A stretch of DNA of 48,107 nt from Clostridiaceae bacterium (GCA_016280595.1 JAEEHB010000006.1:1-48107); one strand, 5' to 3'; counted from the stretch's first letter, positions 16,319 through 23,955 are shown. Program-made: numbers and translations. The notes: a model not told the origin generated them from the sequence alone.

Positions 16319-16723
16319 TTATTTTTTCTTGATGAGGTCGCTGAGTTTTTTGCCGTAGAAAAAGTCGTGCACCATTTTGTCATATTCCTCCCACATCGGC
16401 AGGGTGCGGCAGGAGCCCTTTCTCGGGCAGTCGTTTTCTTCACCGGCAAGGCAGGCGACCGAGCAGAGCGGACCCTCCATTAGTTCAATCACTTCGCCTA
16501 TGATATAATCCTTCGGCTTGCGGCAGAGTTTGTAACCTCCGCCCTTGCCGCTCGCGCCCACAATAAAGCCGGCCTCGACCAGGTCTTTTACAATTATCTC
16601 AAGATATTTTTTTGATATTTCCTGCCTCGCGGCAATATCTTTGAGAGGAATGTATCCGCCGTTGTCGTTTTCTGCAAGGTCTATAAGCACGCGGATTGCG
16701 TAACGGCCTTTTGTTGAAATCAT
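16319..16723 (-). CDS. Rrf2-family transcription regulator (IscR/CymR-like)
   Basis: 134 residues. An N-terminal winged helix begins MISTKGRYAIRVLIDLAEN, includes the DNA-recognition helix (ISKKYLEIIVKDL, 36-48) and the wing GASGKGGGYKL. Cysteines C87, C91, C99 and C105 lie where IscR binds its 2Fe-2S cluster (C-x5-C-x5-C in E. coli, here C91-x7-C99-x5-C105), so it probably senses Fe-S or cysteine status. A strong candidate target set lies 2 kb downstream: nifS-nifU and metY-cysK, both behind an ACCTA-N9-TAGGT palindrome. It follows the small acidic-protein gene by 18 bp, so the two are probably co-transcribed. No copy of that palindrome is visible in its own promoter. Confidence 0.9.
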   Translation of the reverse strand: MISTKGRYAIRVLIDLAENDNGGYIPLKDIAARQEISKKYLEIIVKDLVEAGFIVGASGKGGGYKLCRKPKDYIIGEVIELMEGPLCSVACLAGEENDCPRKGSCRTLPMWEEYDKMVHDFFYGKKLSDLIKKK

Positions 16724-16741
16724 ATTCTTTACGCCTCCGTC

Positions 16742-16993
16742 TCAGAATCCGCCGAAAATATCATCGTCGAGCGGATCTTTGAATAAATCGTCGTCGAACG
16801 GATCTTTGAATAAATCGTCGTCATCATCGTAATCGTCATCGCCGGAGTCTTTGTCGCCCCAGAAGACTTTTTCGGAGTCAACGCCGAATAATTCGTCATA
16901 CATATAGGATTTTTCAAACACGCCGAGTTTGCCGTCGCCGTCAAGGTCAAACAAATGGCCGAACATTTCTTCGAATATGTCCATTTCGTTCAC
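16742..16993 (-). CDS. Small acidic EF-hand-like protein
   Basis: 83 residues, very rich in Asp. DLDGDGKLGVFE (16-27) matches the D-x-D-x-D-G EF-hand calcium loop. The C-terminal half is Asp-rich and contains the near-identical repeats LFKDPFDDD and LFKDPLDDD, produced by a 24-bp tandem duplication (about 16777-16824). There is no signal peptide or membrane segment. The family and function are unknown; calcium binding is inferred from one motif. AGGAG stands at good distance before the ATG. The gene lies upstream of the Rrf2 regulator in a likely two-gene operon. Confidence 0.75.
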   Translation of the reverse strand: MNEMDIFEEMFGHLFDLDGDGKLGVFEKSYMYDELFGVDSEKVFWGDKDSGDDDYDDDDDLFKDPFDDDLFKDPLDDDIFGGF

Positions 16994-17004
16994 TCCTTTT
17001 GCCT

Positions 17005-17034
17005 ATTATACCGCAAGGTGAATGGGTAAATCAA
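17005..17034 (-). promoter_or_regulatory. Promoter of the EF-hand-like/Rrf2 pair
   Basis: Minus-strand TTGATT (17029-17034) and TATAAT (17005-17010) are 18 bp apart. The -35 box overlaps the stop codon of the MFS gene. Confidence 0.6.
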
Positions 17035-18476
17035 GTGTTTGTTTCTTCGATTTCGGGGGCAGGATCGTCAGCGCCTATCGTATCAAGGTTTGCGCCCTTA
17101 GTTTCGCTTACGTTTATCTTCACCAGGAAGGCCGCGGCGGCGATGAAGGGGATGGCAACTATCAGGCAGGTGAGCCACACGGGGATTACGAGCATACCGA
17201 CTATCACGAGCAGATAGCCTACCACGAGGCCGATTATCGTCAGCATACCGGCGGCGCCCACAACGGATGCTCTTATATCCGTAGGCACTTTTTCGGTCAT
17301 CATAATGTTCATATAGTCTCTGCCTATCCAGTAGCAGCCCTGATAAAGCCCGCAGAAGCCGCCTATGAGATAAGGATTCCACAGTTTGTTAATGCCTATC
17401 GCAAACAGGATAAAGCCTATTATGCTCAGCACGCTCGCCGAAAGCACCGTCCTCTTTCTGCCGAGCGTGTCAGCCACAAAGCCCGAAAAGAAGGTGAGCG
17501 AGGCGTAGACGATAGGAAGCACGAAAAGAGATTTGGTTATATCATCCGTGCTCATGCCCGCGATATGCATTGAGGATTCAAAGTAAAGCGCGATTGCGGG
17601 CATACCCGCGTCAAACACGATGTTTGATATCATCAGGTATTTTGTGTCTTTGGATGAGAAAATATATTTTGCCGCGTTGAATACGCCGGACTGATTTCTC
17701 TGCGCCTTTTTCTCCTGCCTGTCGCGCTCTTTCTGAGCGAGCCGCTCATCATAGGGGATAGAGAGATAGGCGGTTCTTTCTTTTATGAAAACTTTTGTGT
17801 CTTTTACAAGCAGCAGCACAACCAGCGCGGCGATAAAGCCGATGATTGACGGGAAGAGGAATATCCTTCTCCACAGAGTCGGGTCGTTGCCCATGAGCAG
17901 TTTGCGCAGAACGGGTATCATCACCACGCCGAATATACCGAGGCTCTTGAGTACGCTGTAAATCGAGCCCCTGTTTTTATCGGGCGCTTCTTCGAGAATG
18001 TAGATAATCTGCATATCGTGGCCGATGAAGAAACTGATTACCGCAAAGCCGAGAAGGAAAACAATGTAGTTGGGTGAAAAGAAGATAATCAGCAGACCTA
18101 CCGCCATTCCGCAGGTTGAAATCACAAACAGCGGCTTTCTGCCCCATTTATCCGCGAGCGCTTTGTAGAAGGGGGTTATCGCGCCGAAGGCGTAGCCGAG
18201 CACGCTGACCGTTGTGTGAAGTGAGAGCCCCTGCTCAAAGGTGTAGGTCTTGCCGAGAAACGGCCTGTTTACAAAAAACTCCGTGACAAATGACGACTGC
18301 ACCGAAACAGAAAGATTGCTCGTTACCTCGTCAAGTATGTTGACAACCGCAATCATCACAAGAAGCATAATGAAATAGAAAGACCAGTTCCTGCTGCCGC
18401 TCATCTTTTGCAGGCGCGTCAGCTGCCGCTCTTCAAACCTGATTGTCTTTTCTCTTTTCTTATCCGCGTTTTTCAT
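17031..18476 (-). CDS. MFS transporter of unknown substrate
   Basis: About 481 residues with some 12 transmembrane segments. The loop-2 signature ADKWGRKP and the equivalent loop-8 ADTLGRKR are clear major facilitator superfamily marks, with a long charged central loop (about 225-265). The charged cytoplasmic N-terminus is about 35 residues long. The start chosen is Met7 of the longest frame (18476) because GGAGG lies just upstream of it and inside the longer version. It resembles sugar or organic-cation MFS members of Clostridia, but no neighbouring enzyme points to a substrate. Confidence 0.8.
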   Translation of the reverse strand: MKNADKKREKTIRFEERQLTRLQKMSGSRNWSFYFIMLLVMIAVVNILDEVTSNLSVSVQSSFVTEFFVNRPFLGKTYTFEQGLSLHTTVSVLGYAFGAITPFYKALADKWGRKPLFVISTCGMAVGLLIIFFSPNYIVFLLGFAVISFFIGHDMQIIYILEEAPDKNRGSIYSVLKSLGIFGVVMIPVLRKLLMGNDPTLWRRIFLFPSIIGFIAALVVLLLVKDTKVFIKERTAYLSIPYDERLAQKERDRQEKKAQRNQSGVFNAAKYIFSSKDTKYLMISNIVFDAGMPAIALYFESSMHIAGMSTDDITKSLFVLPIVYASLTFFSGFVADTLGRKRTVLSASVLSIIGFILFAIGINKLWNPYLIGGFCGLYQGCYWIGRDYMNIMMTEKVPTDIRASVVGAAGMLTIIGLVVGYLLVIVGMLVIPVWLTCLIVAIPFIAAAAFLVKINVSETKGANLDTIGADDPAPEIEETNT

Positions 18477-18595
18477 ATTTACCTCCGTATTCACCCGGAC
18501 TATTCTTCGCCGCCGATACTTTTCTTTAATATATCACAATAAACAATGACGTGCAATATCGGATTATGAACACGAAATCAAAAAGTCGCCCTTAA

Positions 18596-18618
18596 TTACC
18601 TATTGACATAGTAGGTAA
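18596..18618. promoter_or_regulatory. Palindromic operator overlapping the nifS promoter (Rrf2-type candidate)
   Basis: TTACCTA (18596-18602) and TAGGTAA (18612-18618) are perfectly complementary around a 9-bp centre that contains the -35 box. The same palindrome precedes metY (20618-20638). Confidence 0.75.
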
Positions 18619-18631
18619 AAGGTGTTATAAT
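18603..18631 (+). promoter_or_regulatory. nifS-nifU promoter
   Basis: TTGACA (18603-18608) and TATAAT (18626-18631) have 17-bp spacing, a full consensus. Transcription would start near 18638, giving a leader of about 360 nt. Confidence 0.85.
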
Positions 18632-18653
18632 CCGCTTTGAAATACGAAAGGGG

Positions 18654-18890
18654 ACCGCCGCGCGAACAGCCGGCACGTCCACCCACCTACAAAATGGCAG
18701 GTATCCACATACACTTGTACCACTAACCTACTGGGTTAGTGCAAAGTAGGCTTAACGTGAGCCTTCAGGTAAAATCAACCGGGCACAATCAGGCGGGCAT
18801 ATATCCACCACTCCACCTCAAAATGGTCGATACCCCTATACGCATATACCACCAACCTGCTAGGTAAGTGCAAATAGTACTGTAAAAATA
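18654..18890 (+). ncRNA. Tandem structured leader module upstream of nifS (candidate cis-regulatory RNA)
   Basis: Two related modules lie 130 nt apart. Module A has CCACCTACAAAATGG (18683-18697), a CACTAACC/GGTTAGTG hairpin (18721-18741) and then GTGCAAAGTAG. Module B has CCACCTCAAAATGG (18813-18826), the equivalent hairpin with two mismatches (18850-18870) and then GTGCAAATAG. An AGGCT/AGCCT hairpin (18748-18764) joins them. The arrangement recalls tandem riboswitches, but I do not recognise the class; no T-box, SAM, TPP or glycine signature is present. The rest of the 18477-18999 gap is T-rich and ends in an AATTG/CAATT hairpin before the AGGAGA ribosome site. Confidence 0.55.
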
Positions 18891-18999
18891 TCCCCGTTAT
18901 TGTATTCTCGTAAATGATTTGTATTTCCGTTAATTTTTCCCTGTAATTGTTTTTTCACAATTATAATCAACTTTATTATTCAGATACAGGAGAATCCTT

Positions 19000-20184
19000 A
19001 TGATTTATGCAGACAATGCCGCGACCACAAAAATGAGCGATGCCGCCGCCGAAACTATGGCGGCGCTTATCAGAGACTGCTGGGGCAATCCGTCCAGCCT
19101 CTATTTGCACGGGCAGAAGGCGAAGGAAGCGCTCGAAAAAGCGCGCGAGGATGTTGCCGCCGTTATCGGCGCGTCGCCGCGTGAAATCTATTTCACTTCC
19201 GGCGGCAGTGAGAGTGACAACCAGGCGATTGTTTCCGCCGCGCGGCTCGGAAAAGAGAAAGGCAAAACGCACATCATATCCACCGCCTTTGAGCATCATG
19301 CCGTTTTACATACGCTTGAAAAGCTGAAAGACGAAGGCTTTGACATAACTCTGCTTCCCGTTCACGAAAACGGAATTGTCCGGCCTGACGAAGTAGAGGC
19401 CGCAATCACCGATAGCACCTGCCTCGTTACCGTGATGTTCGCCAATAACGAAATCGGTACCGTTCAGCCCATACGCGAAATCGGCGCGGTCTGCAGAAAG
19501 CACGGCGTGCTCTTTCACACGGATGCCGTTCAGGCAATCGCACATATTCCCGTGAATGTAGCAGACGACAATATCGATATGCTCTCCGCTTCGGCGCATA
19601 AATTTCACGGTCCTAAAGGCTCTGGCTTCCTATATGTGAAAAAAGGCATAAGGCTCACAAATCTTATTGAAGGCGGCGCGCAGGAGAGAGGAAAGCGCGC
19701 GGGCACCGAAAACGTGCCGGGCATCGCCGCTATGGCGAGGGCGCTTAAAGACGAGAGTGCAAAAATCGATGAAAACACCGCCCGGCTTGTTACACTTCGC
19801 AATAAACTCATTGACGGGCTTTCGCAGATTGAACATTCCGCCCTCAACGGCGACCCCGAGCATAGGCTTCCCGGCAATGTGAACTTCTGCTTCGAGGGGA
19901 TTGAAGGCGAGGCGCTTCTTCTCTTGCTTGACAGCAAGGGAATAGCGGCATCATCCGGCAGTGCCTGCACTTCCGGCTCGCTTGACCCGAGCCACGTGCT
20001 GCTCGCAATCGGCAGACCGCACGATGTGGCGCACGGCTCTCTGCGTCTGAGCATAGGCCCCGACCTCACGGACGACGAGGCAGATTACATTATAAAGTCC
20101 GTTTCGGAAGTTGTTGATTATCTGAGAAGTTTTTCTCCCGTGTGGAGAGATTTACAGTCCGGCAAACTGAGTCATTTACTTTAA
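19000..20184 (+). CDS. nifS: Cysteine desulfurase (NifS/IscS type)
   Basis: 394 residues, a class V PLP enzyme that removes sulfur from cysteine as a persulfide for Fe-S cluster assembly. The PLP lysine is K201 (SAHKFHGPKGSG), the ring-stacking histidine H100 (FEHHAV), and the catalytic cysteine C323 in the flexible loop SSGSACTSGSLDPSHVL. Loop length and SACTSG put it in the group I, NifS/IscS-like class. AGGAGA precedes the ATG. It is followed 12 bp later by a NifU/IscU scaffold. Expression is probably controlled by the palindromic operator and the long leader. Confidence 0.95.
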   Translation: MIYADNAATTKMSDAAAETMAALIRDCWGNPSSLYLHGQKAKEALEKAREDVAAVIGASPREIYFTSGGSESDNQAIVSAARLGKEKGKTHIISTAFEHHAVLHTLEKLKDEGFDITLLPVHENGIVRPDEVEAAITDSTCLVTVMFANNEIGTVQPIREIGAVCRKHGVLFHTDAVQAIAHIPVNVADDNIDMLSASAHKFHGPKGSGFLYVKKGIRLTNLIEGGAQERGKRAGTENVPGIAAMARALKDESAKIDENTARLVTLRNKLIDGLSQIEHSALNGDPEHRLPGNVNFCFEGIEGEALLLLLDSKGIAASSGSACTSGSLDPSHVLLAIGRPHDVAHGSLRLSIGPDLTDDEADYIIKSVSEVVDYLRSFSPVWRDLQSGKLSHLL

Positions 20185-20196
20185 GGAGGAACAGAG

Positions 20197-20577
20197 ATGG
20201 CACTTTACAGCGAAAAAGTTATGGATCATTTTCTTCATCCGCGCAACGTGGGTATCATCGAGGATGCCGACGCGGTAGGCGAGGTAGGCAACGCGAAATG
20301 CGGAGATATAATGAAAATGTATCTTAAAATAGAAAATGATATTATAACTGATGTGAAATTTGAAACCTTCGGCTGCGGCAGCGCGATTGCGTCAAGTTCA
20401 ATGGCAACCGAACTGATTAAAGGGAAACCCGTTTCCGAAGCGCTGGAACTTACAAACAAGGCGGTCGCCGAGGCGCTTGACGGCCTGCCCGATTATAAAA
20501 TGCACTGCTCGGTGCTTGCCGAGGAGGCAATAAAATCAGCGCTCGAAAACTACAACAAGGGCAAGGAAGAAGCCTGA
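20197..20577 (+). CDS. nifU: Fe-S cluster scaffold protein (IscU/NifU N-domain)
   Basis: 126 residues. The three scaffold cysteines are present: C35 (GNAKCGD, with D37), C60 (FGCGSAIASSS) and C104 (MHCSVLAEEAI). The protein receives sulfur from the desulfurase and assembles 2Fe-2S/4Fe-4S clusters. The length fits a stand-alone U-type scaffold without the NifU ferredoxin and C-terminal domains. AAGGAGG lies before the ATG, 12 bp after nifS. The protein is cytoplasmic. The hydrogenase and the many cluster enzymes in the window are plausible clients. Confidence 0.95.
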   Translation: MALYSEKVMDHFLHPRNVGIIEDADAVGEVGNAKCGDIMKMYLKIENDIITDVKFETFGCGSAIASSSMATELIKGKPVSEALELTNKAVAEALDGLPDYKMHCSVLAEEAIKSALENYNKGKEEA

Positions 20578-20617
20578 CAGCGGCACCCCGCGAAAAAAAC
20601 ACGAAAAAAATTCTTAA

Positions 20618-20638
20618 AACCTATTGACATAGTAGGTT
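20618..20638. promoter_or_regulatory. Palindromic operator overlapping the metY-cysK promoter
   Basis: AACCTA (20618-20623) and TAGGTT (20633-20638) surround the identical 9-bp centre TTGACATAG seen before nifS. The shared 19-bp core implies one regulator for both operons. Confidence 0.75.
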
Positions 20639-20652
20639 AATAGTGATATAAT
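20624..20652 (+). promoter_or_regulatory. metY-cysK promoter
   Basis: TTGACA (20624-20629) and TATAAT (20647-20652) have 17-bp spacing, with the same architecture as the nifS promoter. Confidence 0.85.
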
Positions 20653-20682
20653 CACGGCAACTTAAGTAAAGGAGGCGCAACC

Positions 20683-20808
20683 ATGTATAACAGCATCACC
20701 GTAAAAACGAATACCTGTATGTGGTGTCGAATGCTGAACTCCCGGGCAAGTAATACGGCCGGGGCGTACGGCGATATTTCGCTGCGCCTCAATACAGAAC
20801 GATGTTGA
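20683..20808 (+). CDS. 41-residue cysteine-containing leader peptide
   Basis: This ORF begins 7-8 nt after AAAGGAGG, the best ribosome site in the region, and lies directly downstream of the metY promoter. The peptide starts MYNSITV, has CMWC at residues 12-15 (TGT codons at 20716 and 20725) and ends TERC with a Cys codon immediately before TGA. It has no transmembrane or domain features. Codons 19-23 overlap the left arm of an 11-bp stem (20739-20749), so ribosome position can change the RNA fold. This is the design of an amino-acid attenuator leader, here tuned to cysteine. That role is inferred from sequence layout; I know of no verified family match. Confidence 0.7.
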   Translation: MYNSITVKTNTCMWCRMLNSRASNTAGAYGDISLRLNTERC

Positions 20809-20866
20809 ATCTGTAATAAGTTTATGCCGTTTGCCCGGGAGCCGAATAAGCCCCCGGTTATTTTTT
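20739..20866 (+). promoter_or_regulatory. Putative cysteine-responsive transcription attenuator upstream of metY
   Basis: A long-range 11-bp perfect stem pairs 20739-20749 with 20831-20841. Its right arm also contains CCGGG (20835-20839), which can instead pair with CCCGG (20853-20857) just before a T-rich tract (20858-20866). An overlapping AATAA-CC/GG-TTATT hairpin (20845-20862) is also possible. The first stem would act as antiterminator when ribosomes stall at the upstream Cys codons. The second forms when they proceed. The energetics are not computed. Confidence 0.55.
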
Positions 20867-20919
20867 GCATAAAACTCATCTCACAAAAACAAAAATCTTA
20901 AATTAAAGGAGAAACAATC

Positions 20920-22203
20920 ATGAGTAATTATAAATTTGAAACCCTTCAGTTACACGTAGGCCAGGAGCAGGCGGACCCCGCAACCGATTCCAGAGCCGTT
21001 CCCATTTATCAGACCACTTCTTACGTTTTCCATAACAGTCAGCATGCGGCGGACCGTTTCGGCCTCGCAGACCCCGGCAACATCTACGGCAGACTTACCA
21101 ACAGCACTCAGGATGTGCTTGAAAAGAGACTTGCGGCCCTTGAAGGCGGCAGCGCGGCTCTCGCCCTTGCATCCGGTGCGGCGGCAATCACTTACACAAT
21201 CGAAGCCCTTGCGGCAAACGGCGGTCACATTGTGGCGCAGAAGACAATCTACGGCGGCAGTTACAACCTGCTTTCACACACTCTGCCGCAGTACGGTATC
21301 GAAACAACTTTTGTTGACGCTCATAATCTCGCGGAGGTTGAGGGCGCAATCAAAGAAAACACGAGAGCCATTTATCTTGAAACTCTCGGCAACCCCAACA
21401 GCGATATTCCCGATATCGACGCCATAGCCGAAATCGCTCACAGATACGGCCTGCCCGTTGTGGTGGATAACACCTTCGGCACACCTTATCTTATCAGACC
21501 CATTGAGCACGGTGCGGATATAGTCGTTCACTCCGCCACCAAATTCATCGGCGGCCACGGCACAACTCTCGGCGGTATTATAATCGAGTCCGGCAAATTC
21601 AACTGGAAGCAGAGCGGCAAATACCCCAACATCGCCGAAGCAAATCCGAGTTATCACGGCGTTTCATTCTATGATGTTGTAGGCCCGGCGGCATTTGTCA
21701 CCTATATCAGAGCGGTGCTTCTTCGTGACACCGGCGCGGCGATTTCCCCCTTCAACGCATTCCTTCTTCTGCAGGGCGTGGAAACCCTTTCATTAAGGCT
21801 TGAAAGACACGCCGAAAACACCAAGAAGGTTGTTGAGTATCTTGCTTCGCATCCGCTTGTTGAAAAGGTAAATCACCCCTCACTGCCCGGCCATCCCGAC
21901 CACGCTCTTTATGAAAAATACTTCCCCGACGGCGGCGCGTCAATCTTTACATTTGATATCAAAGGCGGCAGAGAGGAAGCCTGGAAATTCATAGATAACC
22001 TCACCATTTTCTCACTGCTCGCAAATGTGGCGGACGTCAAGAGCCTTGTGATTCACCCCGCATCAACCACTCACTCACAGCTTTCCGACGAAGAACTGCT
22101 CGATCAGGGCATCGGTCAGAATACAATCCGCCTTTCAATCGGCACGGAACACATTGACGATATAATCGCAGACCTTGAAAACGGCTTTGCCGCAATTAAA
22201 TAA
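20920..22203 (+). CDS. metY: O-acetylhomoserine aminocarboxypropyltransferase / O-acetylhomoserine sulfhydrylase
   Basis: 427 residues, Cys/Met-metabolism PLP enzyme family. PLP lysine K208 is in [12 protein letters not shown]; the Y-x-R substrate motif is seen as IYGRLTNST. The roughly 430-residue length with extended C-terminal half and the [11 protein letters not shown] insertion fit the MetY group rather than MetB/MetC. It makes homocysteine (or methionine) from O-acetylhomoserine and sulfide, and some members also use O-acetylserine. AAAGGAG is placed before the ATG. It is first in an operon with cysK and is controlled by the palindromic operator and probable attenuator. Confidence 0.92.
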   Translation: MSNYKFETLQLHVGQEQADPATDSRAVPIYQTTSYVFHNSQHAADRFGLADPGNIYGRLTNSTQDVLEKRLAALEGGSAALALASGAAAITYTIEALAANGGHIVAQKTIYGGSYNLLSHTLPQYGIETTFVDAHNLAEVEGAIKENTRAIYLETLGNPNSDIPDIDAIAEIAHRYGLPVVVDNTFGTPYLIRPIEHGADIVVHSATKFIGGHGTTLGGIIIESGKFNWKQSGKYPNIAEANPSYHGVSFYDVVGPAAFVTYIRAVLLRDTGAAISPFNAFLLLQGVETLSLRLERHAENTKKVVEYLASHPLVEKVNHPSLPGHPDHALYEKYFPDGGASIFTFDIKGGREEAWKFIDNLTIFSLLANVADVKSLVIHPASTTHSQLSDEELLDQGIGQNTIRLSIGTEHIDDIIADLENGFAAIK

Positions 22204-22217
22204 CGGAGGAAAAGAAA

Positions 22218-23150
22218 ATGTCAAATATATATAAAGGAACACTCGGCCTTGTAGGCAACACACCTCTTGTGGAGGTTGAAAACATAGAAAAAGAACTCGG
22301 CCTTGAAGCGACTGTGCTTGTGAAACTTGAATATTTTAACCCTGCAGGCAGCGTGAAAGACCGCATAGCAAAGGCGATGATAGAGGACGCCGAGGCAAAG
22401 GGCCAGCTCAAAGAAGGCTCGGTTATCATTGAGCCGACCAGCGGAAATACAGGCATAGGCCTCGCTTCAATCGCCGCCGCAAAGGGCTACCGTATTATCC
22501 TCACGATGCCCGAAACGATGAGCGTTGAGAGAAGAAACATCCTCAAAGCCTACGGCGCGGAACTTGTGCTCACAGAGGGCGCGAAGGGTATGAAGGGTGC
22601 GATAGCCAAGGCGGAAGAACTTGCCGCCGAAATACCCGGCTCGTTCATTCCCGGGCAGTTTGTAAACCCCGCAAACCCCGCAATCCATAAGGCGACAACG
22701 GGTCCCGAAATCTGGAACGACACCGACGGAAAAGTTGATATCTTCATCGCAGGCGTGGGCACAGGCGGCACGGTTACGGGAACGGGCGAATACCTCAAAG
22801 AGCAGAATCCCGCGGTAAAGGTAGTTGCCCTTGAGCCGGAAGATTCACCCGTACTTTCCGAAGGCAGACCGGGCAGCCATAAGATTCAGGGCATAGGCGC
22901 GGGCTTTGTGCCGGATGTGCTCAACACGGGCGTATATGACGAGATTTTCAAAGCGTCAAATCAGGATGCTTTTGATACCGCAAAACTCCTCGCAAAGAAA
23001 GAGGGCATCTCGGTAGGCATTTCATCGGGCGCTGCTCTCTACGGCGCAATTCAGCTTGCGAAACGCCCTGAAAACAAGGGCAAGGTGATAGTAGCCCTCC
23101 TGCCAGACAGCGGCGACAGATATTATTCCACCGCCCTTTTCACAGAATAA
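22218..23150 (+). CDS. cysK: Cysteine synthase A (O-acetylserine sulfhydrylase)
   Basis: 310 residues, fold type II PLP enzyme joining sulfide and O-acetylserine to give cysteine. PLP lysine K47 lies in NPAGSVKDR, the substrate loop is [10 protein letters not shown] (about 75-84), the phosphate-binding loop is [10 protein letters not shown] and the active-site serine motif is GISSGAA. Length and motifs match CysK rather than cystathionine beta-synthase forms. GGAGGA precedes the ATG, 14 bp after metY. It closes the sulfur operon, with a strong terminator 6 bp downstream. Confidence 0.95.
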   Translation: MSNIYKGTLGLVGNTPLVEVENIEKELGLEATVLVKLEYFNPAGSVKDRIAKAMIEDAEAKGQLKEGSVIIEPTSGNTGIGLASIAAAKGYRIILTMPETMSVERRNILKAYGAELVLTEGAKGMKGAIAKAEELAAEIPGSFIPGQFVNPANPAIHKATTGPEIWNDTDGKVDIFIAGVGTGGTVTGTGEYLKEQNPAVKVVALEPEDSPVLSEGRPGSHKIQGIGAGFVPDVLNTGVYDEIFKASNQDAFDTAKLLAKKEGISVGISSGAALYGAIQLAKRPENKGKVIVALLPDSGDRYYSTALFTE

Positions 23151-23156
23151 AGTTAA

Positions 23157-23187
23157 TGCTCCACTCAATTGAGTGGAGCACTTTTTT
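23157..23187 (+). terminator. Terminator of the metY-cysK operon
   Basis: TGCTCCACTC and GAGTGGAGCA (23157-23180) pair perfectly around AATT, followed by C and six T. Confidence 0.9.
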
Positions 23188-23188
23188 C

Positions 23189-23217
23189 TTGATAAACATC
23201 GGTCTCTTTGGTATAAT
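23189..23217 (+). promoter_or_regulatory. Promoter of the VanX-like dipeptidase gene
   Basis: TTGATA (23189-23194) and TATAAT (23212-23217) have 17-bp spacing, 36 bp before the start codon. Confidence 0.75.
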
Positions 23218-23252
23218 AAGCAGGCAAATAAACTTGGTAAGGACAAAATGTT

Positions 23253-23909
23253 ATGACCGATTTTGAAAAGAGAGCAGTTACGGACCCTTCCGGTTTCGTT
23301 GTGCTGTCGGATTTTGTGCCGTCAATCGTGCAGGAAATCCGCTATCACTCAACATATAATTTCATAGGTGACCGCATTGACGGCTACGAGGAGCCGGTTG
23401 CCCTGCTCACAATAGAGGCGGCGAGGGCTCTCAAAAACGCGGCAAGCGAACTGATGGTAAAAGGCTTCCGCATAAAGGTGTTTGACGCCTACCGCCCCGC
23501 AACCGCCGTAAGGCATTTCATACTTTGGGGGATAGAGGATACCGACATACGTATGAAGCCGTATTTTTACCCAGACCTCGCAAAGCAGGAAATCTTTGCA
23601 AGGGGATATATCGCAAAGCAGTCCAGCCACAGCAGAGGAAGCGCGCTCGACCTTACGCTCATTGATATGGCGAGCGGCAAAGAACTTGATATGGGCAGCC
23701 CGTTTGACTTTTTCGGCGAGATTTCTCACCCCGATTACAAGGGCATAACAGGGGAGCAGTACGAAAACAGAATGCTGCTGAGAAACTGTATGCTGAGAAA
23801 CGGCTTCGCTCCGCTTGACTGTGAGTGGTGGCACTTTATGCTCGCCGACGAGCCCTACCCCGACACTTATTTTGATTTCCCCGTATCGTCTTCTTATCTC
23901 AGAAAATAA
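23253..23909 (+). CDS. D-alanyl-D-alanine dipeptidase (VanX/DdpX type, M15D)
   Basis: 218 residues. The zinc ligands are H126 and D133 in SSHSRGSALD and H194 in EWWHF, with catalytic base E191 and the conserved arginine in AYRP (R81). Family members cleave the D-Ala-D-Ala dipeptide in the cytoplasm, either for peptidoglycan D-Ala recycling or as part of vancomycin resistance. No vanH, vanA, vanR or vanS gene is nearby and it has its own promoter, so a recycling role is more likely here. No signal peptide is visible. It is monocistronic and ends at a bidirectional terminator. Confidence 0.9.
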   Translation: MTDFEKRAVTDPSGFVVLSDFVPSIVQEIRYHSTYNFIGDRIDGYEEPVALLTIEAARALKNAASELMVKGFRIKVFDAYRPATAVRHFILWGIEDTDIRMKPYFYPDLAKQEIFARGYIAKQSSHSRGSALDLTLIDMASGKELDMGSPFDFFGEISHPDYKGITGEQYENRMLLRNCMLRNGFAPLDCEWWHFMLADEPYPDTYFDFPVSSSYLRK

Positions 23910-23916
23910 CAAAAGT

Positions 23917-23953
23917 AAAAGCACCTGCTTACTCAAAGGCAGGTGCTTCTTTT
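23917..23953. terminator. Bidirectional terminator between convergent genes
   Basis: AAGCACCTGC (23919-23928) pairs perfectly with GCAGGTGCTT (23939-23948), with A-rich and T-rich sequence on either side. Confidence 0.85.
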
Positions 23954-23955
23954 AT

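Noticed and set aside
16777-16824. 24-bp tandem repeat as a CRISPR or regulatory array
   Set aside because: Only two units, in frame inside a coding sequence, without spacers.
18640-18680. GGGGACCGCCGCGCG resembling the T-box consensus
   Set aside because: The conserved UGGNACCGCG core is not matched, it lies at the 5' end instead of next to a terminator, and there is no stem I architecture.
18692-18885. Short plus-strand ORFs starting at the ATG of each CAAAATGG in the nifS leader (10 and 14 codons), and similar minus-strand frames
   Set aside because: No Shine-Dalgarno sequence ahead of either ATG and the peptides are poorly conserved between the two modules; RNA structure explains the repeat better. 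Kept in mind as possible leader peptides.
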